Below, piece by piece: positions 53,994-63,178 of a stretch of DNA of 64,000 nt (its first letter is position 1; every line of letters starts with the position of its first letter). Source of the DNA: Niallia taxi (GTDB taxonomy: Bacteria; Bacillota; Bacilli; Bacillales; Cytobacillaceae); assembly GCF_032818155.1 (NCBI RefSeq), contig NZ_CP102589.1:3210001-3274000 (forward strand), given 5' to 3'. Under the pieces are notes generated by a model. It searched no databases, was not told where the DNA came from, and saw only the letters and a list, made by a program, of their open reading frames with translations. Position numbers and translations under genes: made by a program.

Positions 53994-54119
53994 TTGGCGA
54001 TACTTGTAACTCTTATTTACACTATTATCAGACTGCGTACGAGATTAGATTATTTCTTGAACCATTCTGCTTATAAGCTAAACGGTCTTCTTAAGCTGTT
54101 TGCAGTTCCAAGTGTCTAA
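53994..54119 (+). CDS. 41-residue peptide, uncharacterised
   Basis: Starts at TTG behind a perfect AGGAGGG with six bases spacing and ends in TAA; an intrinsic terminator follows at 54143. The product begins with a hydrophobic MAILVTLIYTII segment, followed by a basic amphipathic stretch (RLRTRLDYFL) and KLNGLLKLFAVPSV. It lies alone between the asparaginase and thrZ genes (both on the other strand). Not recognised; could be a membrane microprotein, a leader or a toxin-like peptide. Codon choice looks ordinary. Confidence 0.5.
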   Translation: MAILVTLIYTIIRLRTRLDYFLNHSAYKLNGLLKLFAVPSV

Positions 54120-54142
54120 AGTTATCTCTGCCTAAAAAAAAA

Positions 54143-54190
54143 GCACTGTCATACTGATCGATTTGTCTCGGCTAGTATGACAGGTTTTTC
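54143..54190 (+). terminator. Terminator after the small ORF
   Basis: CTGTCATACT and AGTATGACAG arms, then TTTTT on the plus strand. It may also end thrZ transcripts on the minus strand (poly-A on the opposite side reads as T). Confidence 0.8.
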
Positions 54191-54202
54191 CATTTGGGTA
54201 AT

Positions 54203-56125
54203 TTATGTTAAGCTTCGATTTTCCACTTTTTTGCCGATAAATTCAAGAAATTCCTTCACCGACAGCTCTTTACTTTCGCTTTTTCCGAACCTTCGAACAT
54301 TCACAGTAGATTCATTTAATTCCTTATCCCCCAAAACGATAATATAAGGAATTTTCTGCAGCTGTGCCTCTCTTATTTTATAGCCCAGCTTTTCCTCACG
54401 TTTATCTACTTCCACGCGAATTCCCGCTTCCTTCAATGCGGATTGGACTTCGCGGCAATAATCCATATGAACATGTGAGACCGGGATAATCTCTACTTGA
54501 ACAGGTGCAAGCCAGACCGGAAAAGCACCTCCAAAATGTTCAATCAGAATGGCGAAAAACCGGTCAAGGCTTCCCATAACAGCTCTGTGAATAACTACTG
54601 GTCGAACCTTTTCATTCTGTTCATTTATATAAGACAAATCAAATTTTTCTGGCATTTGAAAATCAAGCTGAATTGTTGCACATTGATGACTCCTATTTAA
54701 GGCATCTTTAATATGAAAATCAATTTTCGGCCCATAAAACGCACCGTCTCCTGCATTTACAGAATAGTTAATGTTCATATTATCCAATACTTGCTGCAGT
54801 GCTAACTCAGAAGCTTCCCAAAGACTATCGTCCCCTAATGAATCCTCTGGTCTTGTTGAAAGCTCCACCTTATAATCAAAACCGAATGTGCTGTATACTT
54901 GATCAATCTGTGCAAACACATTTACTATCTCCTCCTGAATTTGATCCTCCCGAACAAATAGATGGGCATCATCCTGACAGAATGTGCGGACCCTAAGCAT
55001 CCCATTTAAGGCACCGCTGTATTCATGTCGATGGACTTGACCGAACTCTGCAAGGCGGATCGGCAAATCTCTGTATGAATAGAGATTATTTTTGAATATC
55101 AGCATATGGCCAGGACAGTTCATTGGCTTTAATGCGAATGATTGCTCATCAACATGGGAGAAATACATATTATCCTTATAATGATCCCAGTGACCGGATT
55201 GTTCCCACAGTCTTTGATTCATCATGAAAGGTGTACGTACCTCCTCATAATCTGATCGCTCTTGTAACTCGCGCGAAAACTTTTCCAGTTCATTCCGAAT
55301 CATCTGCCCTTTTGGCAAATAAAACGGCATGCCAGGAGCTTCCTCTGAAAACATAAATAAGCCTAACTGCTTTCCAAGCTTGCGATGATCTCTTTTAGCT
55401 GCTTCCTCTAAAAAATGTAAATAATCTGCTAAAGCCTGTTTAGTAGGGAAAGCTGTTCCATATATACGCTGTAGTGATTCATTTTCGCTGTCTCCCTTCC
55501 AATAAGCCCCTGAAACATTTGTTAAAGCAAATGCCTTCAACATGCCTGTTCTCGGAAGATGGGGGCCGCGGCAAAGATCGATAAATTCACCTTGCTCATA
55601 AATAGATATCTCCTCATCCTTAATTGCCTGCAGCAGGTCAAGCTTATAAGGCTCCTCTCTTTCCTTCCAAATCCTTTCACCTTCTGCAAAAGACACCTCT
55701 ATACGGTTAATAGGCAAATCCTCCTTGATGATATTTACCATTTCTTTTTCAATCATCGGTAAATCAGAAATAGATATAGATTTTTCACTTTTCACATCAT
55801 AATAGAAACCATTTTCAATCACTGGACCTATCGCTAATTGGATGTTAGGATACAGCCTTTTTAGTGCTTGTGCCATAATATGTGCTGCAGTATGGCGCAA
55901 AACAGTCAGCCCAGCCTGCGAATCAATTGTGACGACTGAAAGCTGTGCATCCTCCTCTAAGCAAGTGTCTAAATCAGTCAGTTTGCCATTAATAATGGCA
56001 GCTACTCCCTTTTTACGCAGGCTTGCACTTATATCACCAGCAATAAACTCTGCAGTACAGCCCTTTTGATATTCCTTGCTCTTCCCATCTGGTAATGCTA
56101 CGTTAATAGATTTTTCCTGATTCAT
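54203..56125 (-). CDS. thrZ: Threonyl-tRNA synthetase, T-box controlled (ThrZ-like)
   Basis: About 640 residues: TGS domain (1-65), editing SAD domain with the HTAAHIMAQALKRLYP motif, class II core with RTPFMMN, MNCPGHM (zinc Cys), RTFCQDDAH, and the anticodon-binding domain at the C-terminus. Charges tRNA-Thr. ATG at 56125 with AGGAG ten bases upstream; a TTG lies two codons earlier. The leader is three T-box riboswitches, the arrangement of thrZ in B. subtilis, so thrZ rather than thrS is suggested. Confidence 0.92.
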   Translation of the reverse strand: MNQEKSINVALPDGKSKEYQKGCTAEFIAGDISASLRKKGVAAIINGKLTDLDTCLEEDAQLSVVTIDSQAGLTVLRHTAAHIMAQALKRLYPNIQLAIGPVIENGFYYDVKSEKSISISDLPMIEKEMVNIIKEDLPINRIEVSFAEGERIWKEREEPYKLDLLQAIKDEEISIYEQGEFIDLCRGPHLPRTGMLKAFALTNVSGAYWKGDSENESLQRIYGTAFPTKQALADYLHFLEEAAKRDHRKLGKQLGLFMFSEEAPGMPFYLPKGQMIRNELEKFSRELQERSDYEEVRTPFMMNQRLWEQSGHWDHYKDNMYFSHVDEQSFALKPMNCPGHMLIFKNNLYSYRDLPIRLAEFGQVHRHEYSGALNGMLRVRTFCQDDAHLFVREDQIQEEIVNVFAQIDQVYSTFGFDYKVELSTRPEDSLGDDSLWEASELALQQVLDNMNINYSVNAGDGAFYGPKIDFHIKDALNRSHQCATIQLDFQMPEKFDLSYINEQNEKVRPVVIHRAVMGSLDRFFAILIEHFGGAFPVWLAPVQVEIIPVSHVHMDYCREVQSALKEAGIRVEVDKREEKLGYKIREAQLQKIPYIIVLGDKELNESTVNVRRFGKSESKELSVKEFLEFIGKKVENRSLT

Positions 56126-56153
56126 TAACAATCAACTCCTAAAAAAATATATA

Positions 56154-56377
56154 AAAAAGCACACTCATCCCTATATAAGGGACGAGTGTGCTTATTACCC
56201 GTGGTTCCACCCAACTTCCCGCAATGTTTCCTGCGGCTTTGGAGCTTTAACGCAGCTAACGATGCCTTTTCTAAGGCATTGCTCCAAGGTGGTAAATCAT
56301 TTTCCTAAAGCCGGGAAGATTTCAGCTTCACTTCCCTCTCTGCAGACTGTAAAAATAATTCATGTCCTTGTCATTGC
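56154..56377 (-). promoter_or_regulatory. T-box riboswitch A (closest to thrZ)
   Basis: Minus strand, 5' to 3': stem I with GAGAGGGAAGTG, a probable ACC (Thr) specifier in TTTACCACCTTGG, stem III, the T-box core GGGTGGAACCACGGG (56198-56212) and a terminator with AGCACACTCGTCCC and GGGATGAGTGTGCT arms then TTTTTT. Uncharged tRNA-Thr favours the antiterminator and read-through. Confidence 0.93.
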
Positions 56378-56392
56378 ATGTATATATAAATA

Positions 56393-56616
56393 AAAAAGCA
56401 CACTCATCCCTATATAAGGGACGAGTGTGCTTATTACCCGTGGTTCCACCCAACTTCCCGCAATGTTTCACGCGGCTTTGGAGCTTTAACGCAGCTAACG
56501 ATACCTTTTCTAAGGCATTGCTCCAAGGTGGTAAATCATTTTCCTAAAGCCAGGAAGATTTCAGCTCCACTTCCCTCTCTGCAGACCGTAAAAATAATTC
56601 ATGTCCTTGTCATCGC
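56393..56616 (-). promoter_or_regulatory. T-box riboswitch B
   Basis: Second unit, 239 bp from unit A. T-box core at 56437-56451, its own terminator at 56397-56432. Nearly identical to the other two, with few substitutions. Confidence 0.93.
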
Positions 56617-56631
56617 ATGTATATATAAATA

Positions 56632-56854
56632 AAAAAGCACACTCATCCCTATATAAGGGACGAGTGTGCTTATACCCGTGGTTCCACCCAACTTCCCGCA
56701 AAGTTTCATGCGGCTTTGGAGCTTTAACGCAGCTAACGATACCTTTTCTAAGGCATTGCTCCAAGGTGGTAAATCATTTTCCTAAAGCCGGGAAGATTTC
56801 AGCTTCACTTCCCTCTCTGCAGACTGTAAAAATAATTCATGTCCTTGTCATCGC
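56632..56854 (-). promoter_or_regulatory. T-box riboswitch C (promoter-proximal)
   Basis: Third unit, 239 bp from B. T-box core at 56675-56689, own terminator at 56636-56671; one T is missing between terminator arm and T-box compared with the other units. Confidence 0.93.
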
Positions 56855-56869
56855 TTTTTATTATCCATT

Positions 56870-56898
56870 ATATTACAACGGTTCATTAAACTTTGCAA
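56870..56898 (-). promoter_or_regulatory. thrZ promoter
   Basis: On the minus strand TTGCAA, 17 bases, TAATAT, just before the first T-box. Confidence 0.6.
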
Positions 56899-56930
56899 TA
56901 GTATTTTTATTTTTACCGAAAAAATCGTTT

Positions 56931-57830
56931 TTATGATATAACAGCTATTTCCATACTCTTCACATAAACAGCAGTACCAGCAATTTCAATATCAAGACTT
57001 CTTTCGCTGTCTGATACCTTAACGAGAACCTTACCAGCACGGTCGATTTCCAAGCCTTGCTCTATCACAAGATCAAAGGGTCTTTCTGCTTCTTTTTTTA
57101 TAAATTCAGCATAATATGCCCCCATTACACCAGCTGCAGTTCCTGTTACTGGATCCTCCACCGTGCCGGAAAATGGAGACGAAAAGTGGCGAGCATGCAT
57201 ATCTGCATGTTCTAGCTCTGTTTCTAAACAAAACGGATGTAAGGAGGCCTTTGGAATTTCCTTAAAAATCTTAGGAAACAACTGATTTTGCGGCTTCATC
57301 CTTTTAAATACTGCAAGGCTTTTAATTGGTAGCAGCAATGTCCATATTCCTGTACTGCCATACATGACTGGCAGTACATCTGAAATATCATCTTCTGCCA
57401 AACCTATTGCAGATGCCAAGTCCGCTTTAGAACTTCCGAATTCGATAAACTTCGGTGTAGGCTGTTTCATTGTTATGTACAGACGACCGTTGTCGCTGAT
57501 TTGCAGCATGATTGGTAAAACTCCAGCTTTTGTTTCAATTGTTATATATTCCTTTTGAGGAAGCAGATCATGCTCATGTAATCCATATAAACAGGCAATT
57601 GTTCCATGTCCGCATAAGTCCATTTCATGGCCTGGTGTAAAATAACGAATTCTTAAATCTGCTTTATCAGATTTAGTGATAAAGCCTGTTTCGTTAAAGC
57701 CAACCTTAGAAGCAATTTCCTGCATCTCTGCTTCACTTAAAAGCTCACCATCCACCACTACACCAGCTGGGTTCCCTTTATCAGGTTTTGTGCTAAAAGC
57801 ATCATAATGATATACCTTAACTGATTTCAA
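56931..57830 (-). CDS. PhzF family isomerase/epimerase-like protein
   Basis: 299 residues, two-domain diaminopimelate-epimerase-like fold. KGNPAGVVVDG start, catalytic Glu47 in GFNETGFI, FTPGHEMDLCGHGTIAC and DPVTGTAAGVMGAYY. PhzF in phenazine makers isomerises dihydro-hydroxyanthranilate; in organisms without phenazine genes such as here the substrate is unknown. TTG start with AAGGAG eleven bases upstream. 31 bp after the acetyltransferase gene, probably cotranscribed. Confidence 0.88.
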   Translation of the reverse strand: MKSVKVYHYDAFSTKPDKGNPAGVVVDGELLSEAEMQEIASKVGFNETGFITKSDKADLRIRYFTPGHEMDLCGHGTIACLYGLHEHDLLPQKEYITIETKAGVLPIMLQISDNGRLYITMKQPTPKFIEFGSSKADLASAIGLAEDDISDVLPVMYGSTGIWTLLLPIKSLAVFKRMKPQNQLFPKIFKEIPKASLHPFCLETELEHADMHARHFSSPFSGTVEDPVTGTAAGVMGAYYAEFIKKEAERPFDLVIEQGLEIDRAGKVLVKVSDSERSLDIEIAGTAVYVKSMEIAVIS

Positions 57831-57861
57831 TACGGGTTCGTCTCCTTGTTAACAGAATTAG

Positions 57862-58602
57862 TTATTCGGCAAGCACCTTAACTGCTTCATACCTGAATCC
57901 AACATATTGATAATTTTGCCTTTTGTACATTTCCTTCGGTGTGTCTTCACCGTCTGCAACTAGAATAACTGTTTTGTCAGGGAAGGATTCCATGACAAAC
58001 TGCTGCAGATGTGCAGCTACTTTTTTTCGTTGGAATTCTGACAACACAAATAAACCATCAATCTCCACTGTTTGGTCCTGTATGATTATCTCCAGCCCGC
58101 CGGCCGGAATGCCACCATAATAAGCCAGAACTTGCCAAAATTTCGAATTCTCAAAATGGAGCTTATTATTTTCTCGTTTACGTGCAGCAAACTCACTGCC
58201 ATAGATAATATCCTGCTGATAGCTCAATGTTAAAAAATCCTCAAGCTCGCTCTCGCTAACATGAACTACCTCTATTTCCTGTTGCTTTTTGACTATTGGA
58301 AAATTTAGCGGGTTTATCGTATACAATTCAGTAAATCCAATATCATAGCCTTCGCCGATCAGTTTGGCTAACACTTCTTTCTCTATCTTTTCATTCGGAG
58401 GAAAAGTAAATTTCAAATGTTTTTGATTTCTTTCCAAATGGTAGTCACGCAAATATTTTTCTGTTTTGCTGAACTCCTGCACATTTGGCATGCGCTTAAA
58501 AGCGATTAAATTACTGTCATAGCGAATAAGTATTTTTGAATCATGTAGATGGACAAACATATCACTTTCAAAGGCTGTAATGCCCTCATTATGAATGTCC
58601 AT
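57862..58602 (-). CDS. GNAT family N-acetyltransferase
   Basis: About 246 residues. The C-terminal half has the GNAT pattern: YGGIPAGGLEIIIQDQTVEIDGLFVLSEFQRKKVAAHLQQFVM (in pieces), with the Q/RxxG/A acetyl-CoA loop modified to QRKKVAAHL. The N-terminal half may be a degenerate second GNAT-like domain. Start: ATG at 58602 behind GAAGGAAG, or TTG at 58620 behind AAGGGAGGT; both are plausible. Acceptor unknown. Confidence 0.78.
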   Translation of the reverse strand: MDIHNEGITAFESDMFVHLHDSKILIRYDSNLIAFKRMPNVQEFSKTEKYLRDYHLERNQKHLKFTFPPNEKIEKEVLAKLIGEGYDIGFTELYTINPLNFPIVKKQQEIEVVHVSESELEDFLTLSYQQDIIYGSEFAARKRENNKLHFENSKFWQVLAYYGGIPAGGLEIIIQDQTVEIDGLFVLSEFQRKKVAAHLQQFVMESFPDKTVILVADGEDTPKEMYKRQNYQYVGFRYEAVKVLAE

Positions 58603-58841
58603 ATAAGATACTTCCTTCAAATCGCATACCTCCCTTTGTAATCTCTAACATAAATTATACAATTTTTGTAAAAACATAATAATTATGGTGGTCTTTTGAA
58701 ATACTATAAACATCAAGACGCTATCTTACCATTTTCACATGATGCAGCGTCCATAATTTTCAGATGGACATCTGCTTTTTTATTGGCTTTAAACAATATA
58801 CCTAATTACCAATTATCAGAAGGAAGCAGGCTGATTATAAG

Positions 58842-59309
58842 TTGAATAAGGTGACACTGGAAAGATTGTTATGGTCAATTGCTTTTCCTGGCTTTGGCCA
58901 GCTGCTCAATCACAAGTATTTTAAATCACTGCTTTTCATCATGATGGAAATGGTGATTAACCGGCAATCTAATTTTAATCTTGCGATCATATCGAGCTTC
59001 CATGGCAATATTGACAAATCAATCGAAAATATTCATTTTCAATGGCTGATGTTTTATCCATGCCTTTATTTTTTTGCGATGTGGGATGCTGTAAGAGATA
59101 CATATGATGATGAAGATTCACCCCCTCCTTACGCGTTCCTGCCCTATGCCTCATGCGCCATTTGTGTTACAGTCGGGCTAATTTATTGTCAAAAATGGAC
59201 GATTTTCGGCAGATTGCTTGGCCCAATATTTATGCCAATCCTCTGTGTGCTACCAGGTATTATCATAGGATTGTATGTTAAGAAATGGCTTTTAAAAAAC
59301 AGTAGCTAA
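58842..59309 (+). CDS. Small membrane protein, unknown function
   Basis: 155 residues, about four hydrophobic segments (8-40, 62-80, 97-118, 127-147). Starts SIAFPGFGQLLNHKY, a pattern seen in small TM2-like membrane proteins. TTG at 58842 is the most upstream start after an in-frame stop, but its ribosome binding site is far away; the GTG three codons later is an alternative. Followed by a terminator. Function unknown. Confidence 0.6.
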   Translation: MNKVTLERLLWSIAFPGFGQLLNHKYFKSLLFIMMEMVINRQSNFNLAIISSFHGNIDKSIENIHFQWLMFYPCLYFFAMWDAVRDTYDDEDSPPPYAFLPYASCAICVTVGLIYCQKWTIFGRLLGPIFMPILCVLPGIIIGLYVKKWLLKNSS

Positions 59310-59310
59310 A

Positions 59311-59352
59311 CAAAAAAGAATGCATCTACTATTTTTAGCCGCATTCTTTTTT
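59311..59352 (+). terminator. Terminator after the small membrane protein gene
   Basis: AAAAAAGAATGC and GCATTCTTTTTT arms with a 17-base loop. Confidence 0.65.
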
Positions 59353-59427
59353 ACTTTCTTAAAACGACTTTTACGCTTTGCTATTCCGTTTAAGTTTATC
59401 ATATATTCAGAAAAGTTTTTACAACAA

Positions 59428-59457
59428 AAAGCCCTGTGTAGCCTTTAACAGGGCATT
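59428..59457 (-). terminator. Terminator of the murP-mupG transcript
   Basis: GCCCTGT and ACAGGGC arms, TTTTTG on the minus strand, next to the mupG stop. Confidence 0.75.
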
Positions 59458-59464
59458 GTTCTAC

Positions 59465-60496
59465 TTATCGATTGTTATGAGTTTCGTCCATTTTCCACTC
59501 CAGCAATTGACCAGGTTGAATGTATGATAGAAGCTGTAAATCCTCTTTATTAACTGCCCCTATCACATTTACCCGTTCATCTGCGGGAAGATTCCGCAGT
59601 ACAATTTGCACTTCTCCACAGTAACGTCCGTATAAAGAATTATCCATTGTAATCATTCCACGCTGTCGTTCCACTGTATTGACTTGTGCGACAGATTCGT
59701 TTGAACGAGAATCCATTATCCGCAGCACATCACGAGATAAATCAGGACGTATACGGTTAATGCCTTCTTCTAAAACGGCAGAATGAATACGAATTGGCAG
59801 GATTTTATCTTTATCATATTTAATCAGCTTTTCTAACAATCCCTTTCCATGATCTGGATCTCCAATATACACATCTGTTATCCCAAGCTTATACAGCTCA
59901 ACCGCCGCTGCAAACGGATGTATTTCCCGATGACTCTCCAATGTTGGAAGACCATCAAAAACAGGTCCCCGTTTTTCTCCAATTCCCGGGATAAAGGCAC
60001 AAACCGGAATATTATATCTTTTAAATAGAATGGTTTGTGTCCGAAAAAAGTCTTTATCTAAACCAGTTTCACGACGAGGATAAAAATTATGCCATGCGAT
60101 AAGCCTTTTAGCGTTAAGTCCGTTAGCTATTAAGCTTTCGAGCTCTGCTTCTAAAATGGTACTGGCATTAACGGCAATGTGAAAGCATTTTGATAGTTCT
60201 ATCATTCTATTACTTTCGAAGAAATCATCTAATCTGATGCCAACAACACCTAAAGAACTCAGTTGTTCCAAGCTTTCAATATTTAAATGGCGGGGTGTTT
60301 TCATTGATACATCAGCATAAACTTCCATACCACAGGCTTTAGCTGCCTTAAGCAATTTAGAAGCTTTACTTACAAGATTTCCTCTTTCCTCTGGTATATG
60401 CAGCGAAGTAAATGCCTTTCTTATTCCCTTTTGACTTGCTTCTATTATTCGTTGCTCTGCCAGTGGGTCATTTAGATAAAAGGAAATCCCAATCAT
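59465..60496 (-). CDS. mupG: 6-phospho-N-acetylmuramidase (MupG, DUF871)
   Basis: 343 residues. TIM barrel plus C-terminal cyclophilin-like domain; IGISFYLNDPLAEQR start, LGVVGIRLDDFF, KRLIAWHNFYPRRETGLD and ADVSM are DUF871/MupG features. Splits MurNAc-6-phosphate-GlcNAc inside the cell. Overlaps the end of murP by four bases (ATGA), so coupled. In Staphylococcus it works with MurP and MurQ, as here. Confidence 0.87.
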   Translation of the reverse strand: MIGISFYLNDPLAEQRIIEASQKGIRKAFTSLHIPEERGNLVSKASKLLKAAKACGMEVYADVSMKTPRHLNIESLEQLSSLGVVGIRLDDFFESNRMIELSKCFHIAVNASTILEAELESLIANGLNAKRLIAWHNFYPRRETGLDKDFFRTQTILFKRYNIPVCAFIPGIGEKRGPVFDGLPTLESHREIHPFAAAVELYKLGITDVYIGDPDHGKGLLEKLIKYDKDKILPIRIHSAVLEEGINRIRPDLSRDVLRIMDSRSNESVAQVNTVERQRGMITMDNSLYGRYCGEVQIVLRNLPADERVNVIGAVNKEDLQLLSYIQPGQLLEWKMDETHNNR

Positions 60497-61854
60497 TCAA
60501 ACTCACTCGCCATTTCATCCTTATAGCCAAATAAAAATGTGAAAATAAATCCTGCTGTGTAAGCGATGATTAAACCTGCCAAGTAATACAGAATTTGCTG
60601 GGCATGAACAAGAAAGGAAAGCGGCAAGCCGGAAACCCCTACTGCGATTGTCGCAACTTTAAAATAAGCCTGGAATGCTCCACCAATACCTGCACCAAGA
60701 CAAGCTGTTAAAAACGGTCTTCCAAGAGGAAGGGTAACCCCAAAAATCAACGGCTCTCCAATGCCAAGCAAGCCGGAAGGAAGCGCACCACCGATTGCCC
60801 GTTTTAAACGTGCTTTTTTCGTTTTCATGTAGATCGCAAATGCGGCACCCACCTGACCTGCACCGCCCATTGCTAAAATTGGCAACAGAGGATCATCACC
60901 AATCGAATTAATAAGCTCAAGGTGAACTGGTGTTAATCCCTGATGCAAGCCTGTTACAACTAATGGCAGAAAAGTCGCACCTAATACAAATCCTGCTACG
61001 ACCCCGCCCATATCTAAAATAGACAGTAAACCTTTTGTTATTCCGTCTGAGATTAGACCGCCAATCGGCATAAACACGAGATATGTAACAATTCCTGTAA
61101 TTAATAAAGCTATTGTTGGTGTTATGATAATATCAAGGGACTGTGGAACAATACGGCGCAACCGTTTTTCAACAATTGCGATAAAGATTGCAGCAAACAA
61201 TACACCAATTAACCCGCCCCTGCCAGGCATTAACTCCTCACCGAAGAGGGTTATTCCTGCAACAGAAGGGTTAATAATTAATATCCCTGCCACCCCACCT
61301 AGTGCAGGTGAACCTCCGAATTCCTTTGCAGCATTTATTCCGACTAATATTCCAAGATAAGTAAACAAACCGCTCCCAATAACCGTTAATATCATTGCAA
61401 GCTGAGACTCTGCTGACAGCCACCCACCCTGCACAACTGCCTTTGTAACCCCTGTAATTAATCCAGATGCCACCAATGCCGGGATAAGCGGGATAAAAAT
61501 ACTAGCGATTTTGCGCAAAAACATTTTAAACGGAGTAGAATTTTTTGTTTTTAATGTTGATTTTTTTTGCGCTGCAAGCTCCTCTATATTAAAGTCTCCT
61601 GCAGGTTCTAGCAGCTTGCCAAACTCTTCTGCGACTTTATTCACTTTCCCCGGCCCTAATATGACCTGTAATGTCTCCTCCTCAACAAGCCCTAATACAC
61701 CGTCGATTTTTTTAATTGCTTGTTTATTAACAGCATTATCATCAATTGGTGTCACACGAAGGCGTGTCATACAATGTGTGTATGCAGCAATATTAGCCGG
61801 ACCGCCAAGCTGTTCTAAAATTTTTTGTGCCAAAACATGATTTTCCCCTGACAT
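60493..61854 (-). CDS. murP: PTS EIIBC component for N-acetylmuramic acid (MurP type)
   Basis: 453 residues. EIIB domain with the phosphorylated Cys28 in AAYTHCMTRLR, linker, then EIIC with about ten helices (GEPLIFGVTLPLGRPF). No EIIA domain, so it needs one in trans. Imports and phosphorylates MurNAc or MurNAc-GlcNAc from cell-wall turnover. AAAGGAGG before the ATG. A cre-like site lies upstream. Confidence 0.88.
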   Translation of the reverse strand: MSGENHVLAQKILEQLGGPANIAAYTHCMTRLRVTPIDDNAVNKQAIKKIDGVLGLVEEETLQVILGPGKVNKVAEEFGKLLEPAGDFNIEELAAQKKSTLKTKNSTPFKMFLRKIASIFIPLIPALVASGLITGVTKAVVQGGWLSAESQLAMILTVIGSGLFTYLGILVGINAAKEFGGSPALGGVAGILIINPSVAGITLFGEELMPGRGGLIGVLFAAIFIAIVEKRLRRIVPQSLDIIITPTIALLITGIVTYLVFMPIGGLISDGITKGLLSILDMGGVVAGFVLGATFLPLVVTGLHQGLTPVHLELINSIGDDPLLPILAMGGAGQVGAAFAIYMKTKKARLKRAIGGALPSGLLGIGEPLIFGVTLPLGRPFLTACLGAGIGGAFQAYFKVATIAVGVSGLPLSFLVHAQQILYYLAGLIIAYTAGFIFTFLFGYKDEMASEFE

Positions 61855-61893
61855 TTTAGTTCCTCCTTTAATATCAATTCCAAAACAAATAAA

Positions 61894-61908
61894 ATGTAAC
61901 CGCTTAAA
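61894..61908 (+). promoter_or_regulatory. cre-like site before murP
   Basis: ATGTAACCGCTTAAA matches WTGnAAnCGnWnnCW except at one position. Confidence 0.4.
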
Positions 61909-62047
61909 TTTTTATGTTTGAGAAATTGAGATTCATAAGAACTTATCTCGTTTTTCCTCCTCACATTTTTGTCAAATGATGCTCTTGTTTCCAATTACAC
62001 GGCAGCTGCGCTGATAGCATCTAGTAAATCTGCCTGCTATCATCCTC

Positions 62048-62956
62048 TTAGCTCTCCACTATAGCAGTTGCTTTTCTTACATTACCTTCTGCTTTGTTTA
62101 AAAGCACTTTAGCCTGCGTGTAGTCCTGATTGGTTTTTAGCATAACAATAGCTGTTTTCACTTCATTCTGTGCTTTTGCCAACATCTCTTTTGCTGATTC
62201 ATAGGATGCGCCTGTAGTTTTACAGATGATGTGGATTGCTCTTTCTTTCAACTTAAAATTGCTTACATGTACATCTACCATAAGGTTTTCATATGCTTTC
62301 CCATTTTGAATCATCGTAGCTGTTGAAATCATATTTAGTATCATCTTTTGCGCGGTAGCAGCCTTTAGTCTTGTCGAACCTGTAAGCACTTCCGGCCCCA
62401 CCTCTACCTCAATACATTTGTCTGCATACTCACTAATCAATGATTGTTTATTGCAGGATAAGGCAATTGTTTTTGCGCCGACACTGCGTGCATAACAAAG
62501 CGCACCTATTACATACGGTGTCCTGCCACTTGCTGCGATTCCAATAACAGTATCATTTGCTGTTAAGCAGATGTCTTGTAAATCTCTGGCACCTAGCTCC
62601 TGATTATCTTCTGCTCCTTCAACAGCCTTAATAAACGCCTTTTCCCCACCAGCCATAATACCTTGAACTAAATCAGGATCTGTACTAAATGTCGGTGGGC
62701 ATTCAACTGCGTCCAAAACCCCCAGCCTTCCGCTCGTACCTGCACCAATATAGATGATGCGGCCTCCTTTTTTTAAAGACTCGCAAGCATATTTGACAGC
62801 TGTTTCGACCTCTGGGAGCACTTGCTGAACGGCAATCGCTACCTTTTGATCCTCTTCATTCATCAGCCTCAGAACTTCCATTGTTTCTGCTGTATCTATA
62901 TGCATTGTTCGATCATTGCGAGATTCTGTTGTTAGTAATTTGAGCTTCTGATCCAT
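62048..62956 (-). CDS. murQ: N-acetylmuramic acid 6-phosphate etherase
   Basis: 302 residues, SIS domain (about 60-220): [20 protein letters not shown] with the catalytic Glu and [14 protein letters not shown]. Cleaves the lactyl ether of MurNAc-6-phosphate to GlcNAc-6-phosphate and lactate. The C-terminal helical part is standard. GGAGG upstream of the ATG. First gene of the muropeptide cluster; 193 bp before murP. Confidence 0.95.
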   Translation of the reverse strand: MDQKLKLLTTESRNDRTMHIDTAETMEVLRLMNEEDQKVAIAVQQVLPEVETAVKYACESLKKGGRIIYIGAGTSGRLGVLDAVECPPTFSTDPDLVQGIMAGGEKAFIKAVEGAEDNQELGARDLQDICLTANDTVIGIAASGRTPYVIGALCYARSVGAKTIALSCNKQSLISEYADKCIEVEVGPEVLTGSTRLKAATAQKMILNMISTATMIQNGKAYENLMVDVHVSNFKLKERAIHIICKTTGASYESAKEMLAKAQNEVKTAIVMLKTNQDYTQAKVLLNKAEGNVRKATAIVES

Positions 62957-62988
62957 GCTTTAGTCCTCCATTTCTTTTTTACACTTTT

Positions 62989-63017
62989 ATTATAATTATT
63001 TTGAAACATAATTTCAA
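62989..63017 (-). promoter_or_regulatory. murQ promoter overlapped by a palindrome
   Basis: TTGAAA-N17-TATAAT on the minus strand. TTGAAA is one arm of a palindrome, TTGAAA-CATAA-TTTCAA (63001-63017), a likely operator. Confidence 0.6.
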
Positions 63018-63066
63018 TAATAATTATTTTATTTTAAAATTTTAGTTCAAATAGTCATAAAAAAAG

Positions 63067-63092
63067 AAAACCTGCATATATGGCAGGTTTTC
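63067..63092 (-). terminator. Terminator (second of a tandem pair) after the DUF616 gene
   Basis: AAAACCTGC and GCAGGTTTT arms, TTTTCTTTTTTT on the minus strand. Confidence 0.75.
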
Positions 63093-63136
63093 ATAAAGAT
63101 AGAACTATGTTTCTAAAATATAAGAAGGCTATTATA

Positions 63137-63172
63137 CAAAAAAAGGGAGACATCCATGTCTCCCTTTTTACC
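63137..63172 (-). terminator. Terminator (first of a tandem pair) after the DUF616 gene
   Basis: AAAAAGGGAGACAT and ATGTCTCCCTTTTT arms with a minimal loop; strong in both directions. Confidence 0.88.
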
Positions 63173-63178
63173 AATATA

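Noticed and set aside
56154..56854. Three spaced repeats could be mistaken for a CRISPR array or IS remnants.
   Set aside because: Units are 224 bp with T-box core, specifier and terminator; this is a tandem riboswitch.
56362..56936. Short open frames on both strands in the T-box region.
   Set aside because: They repeat with the riboswitch units and have no ribosome binding site; noncoding.
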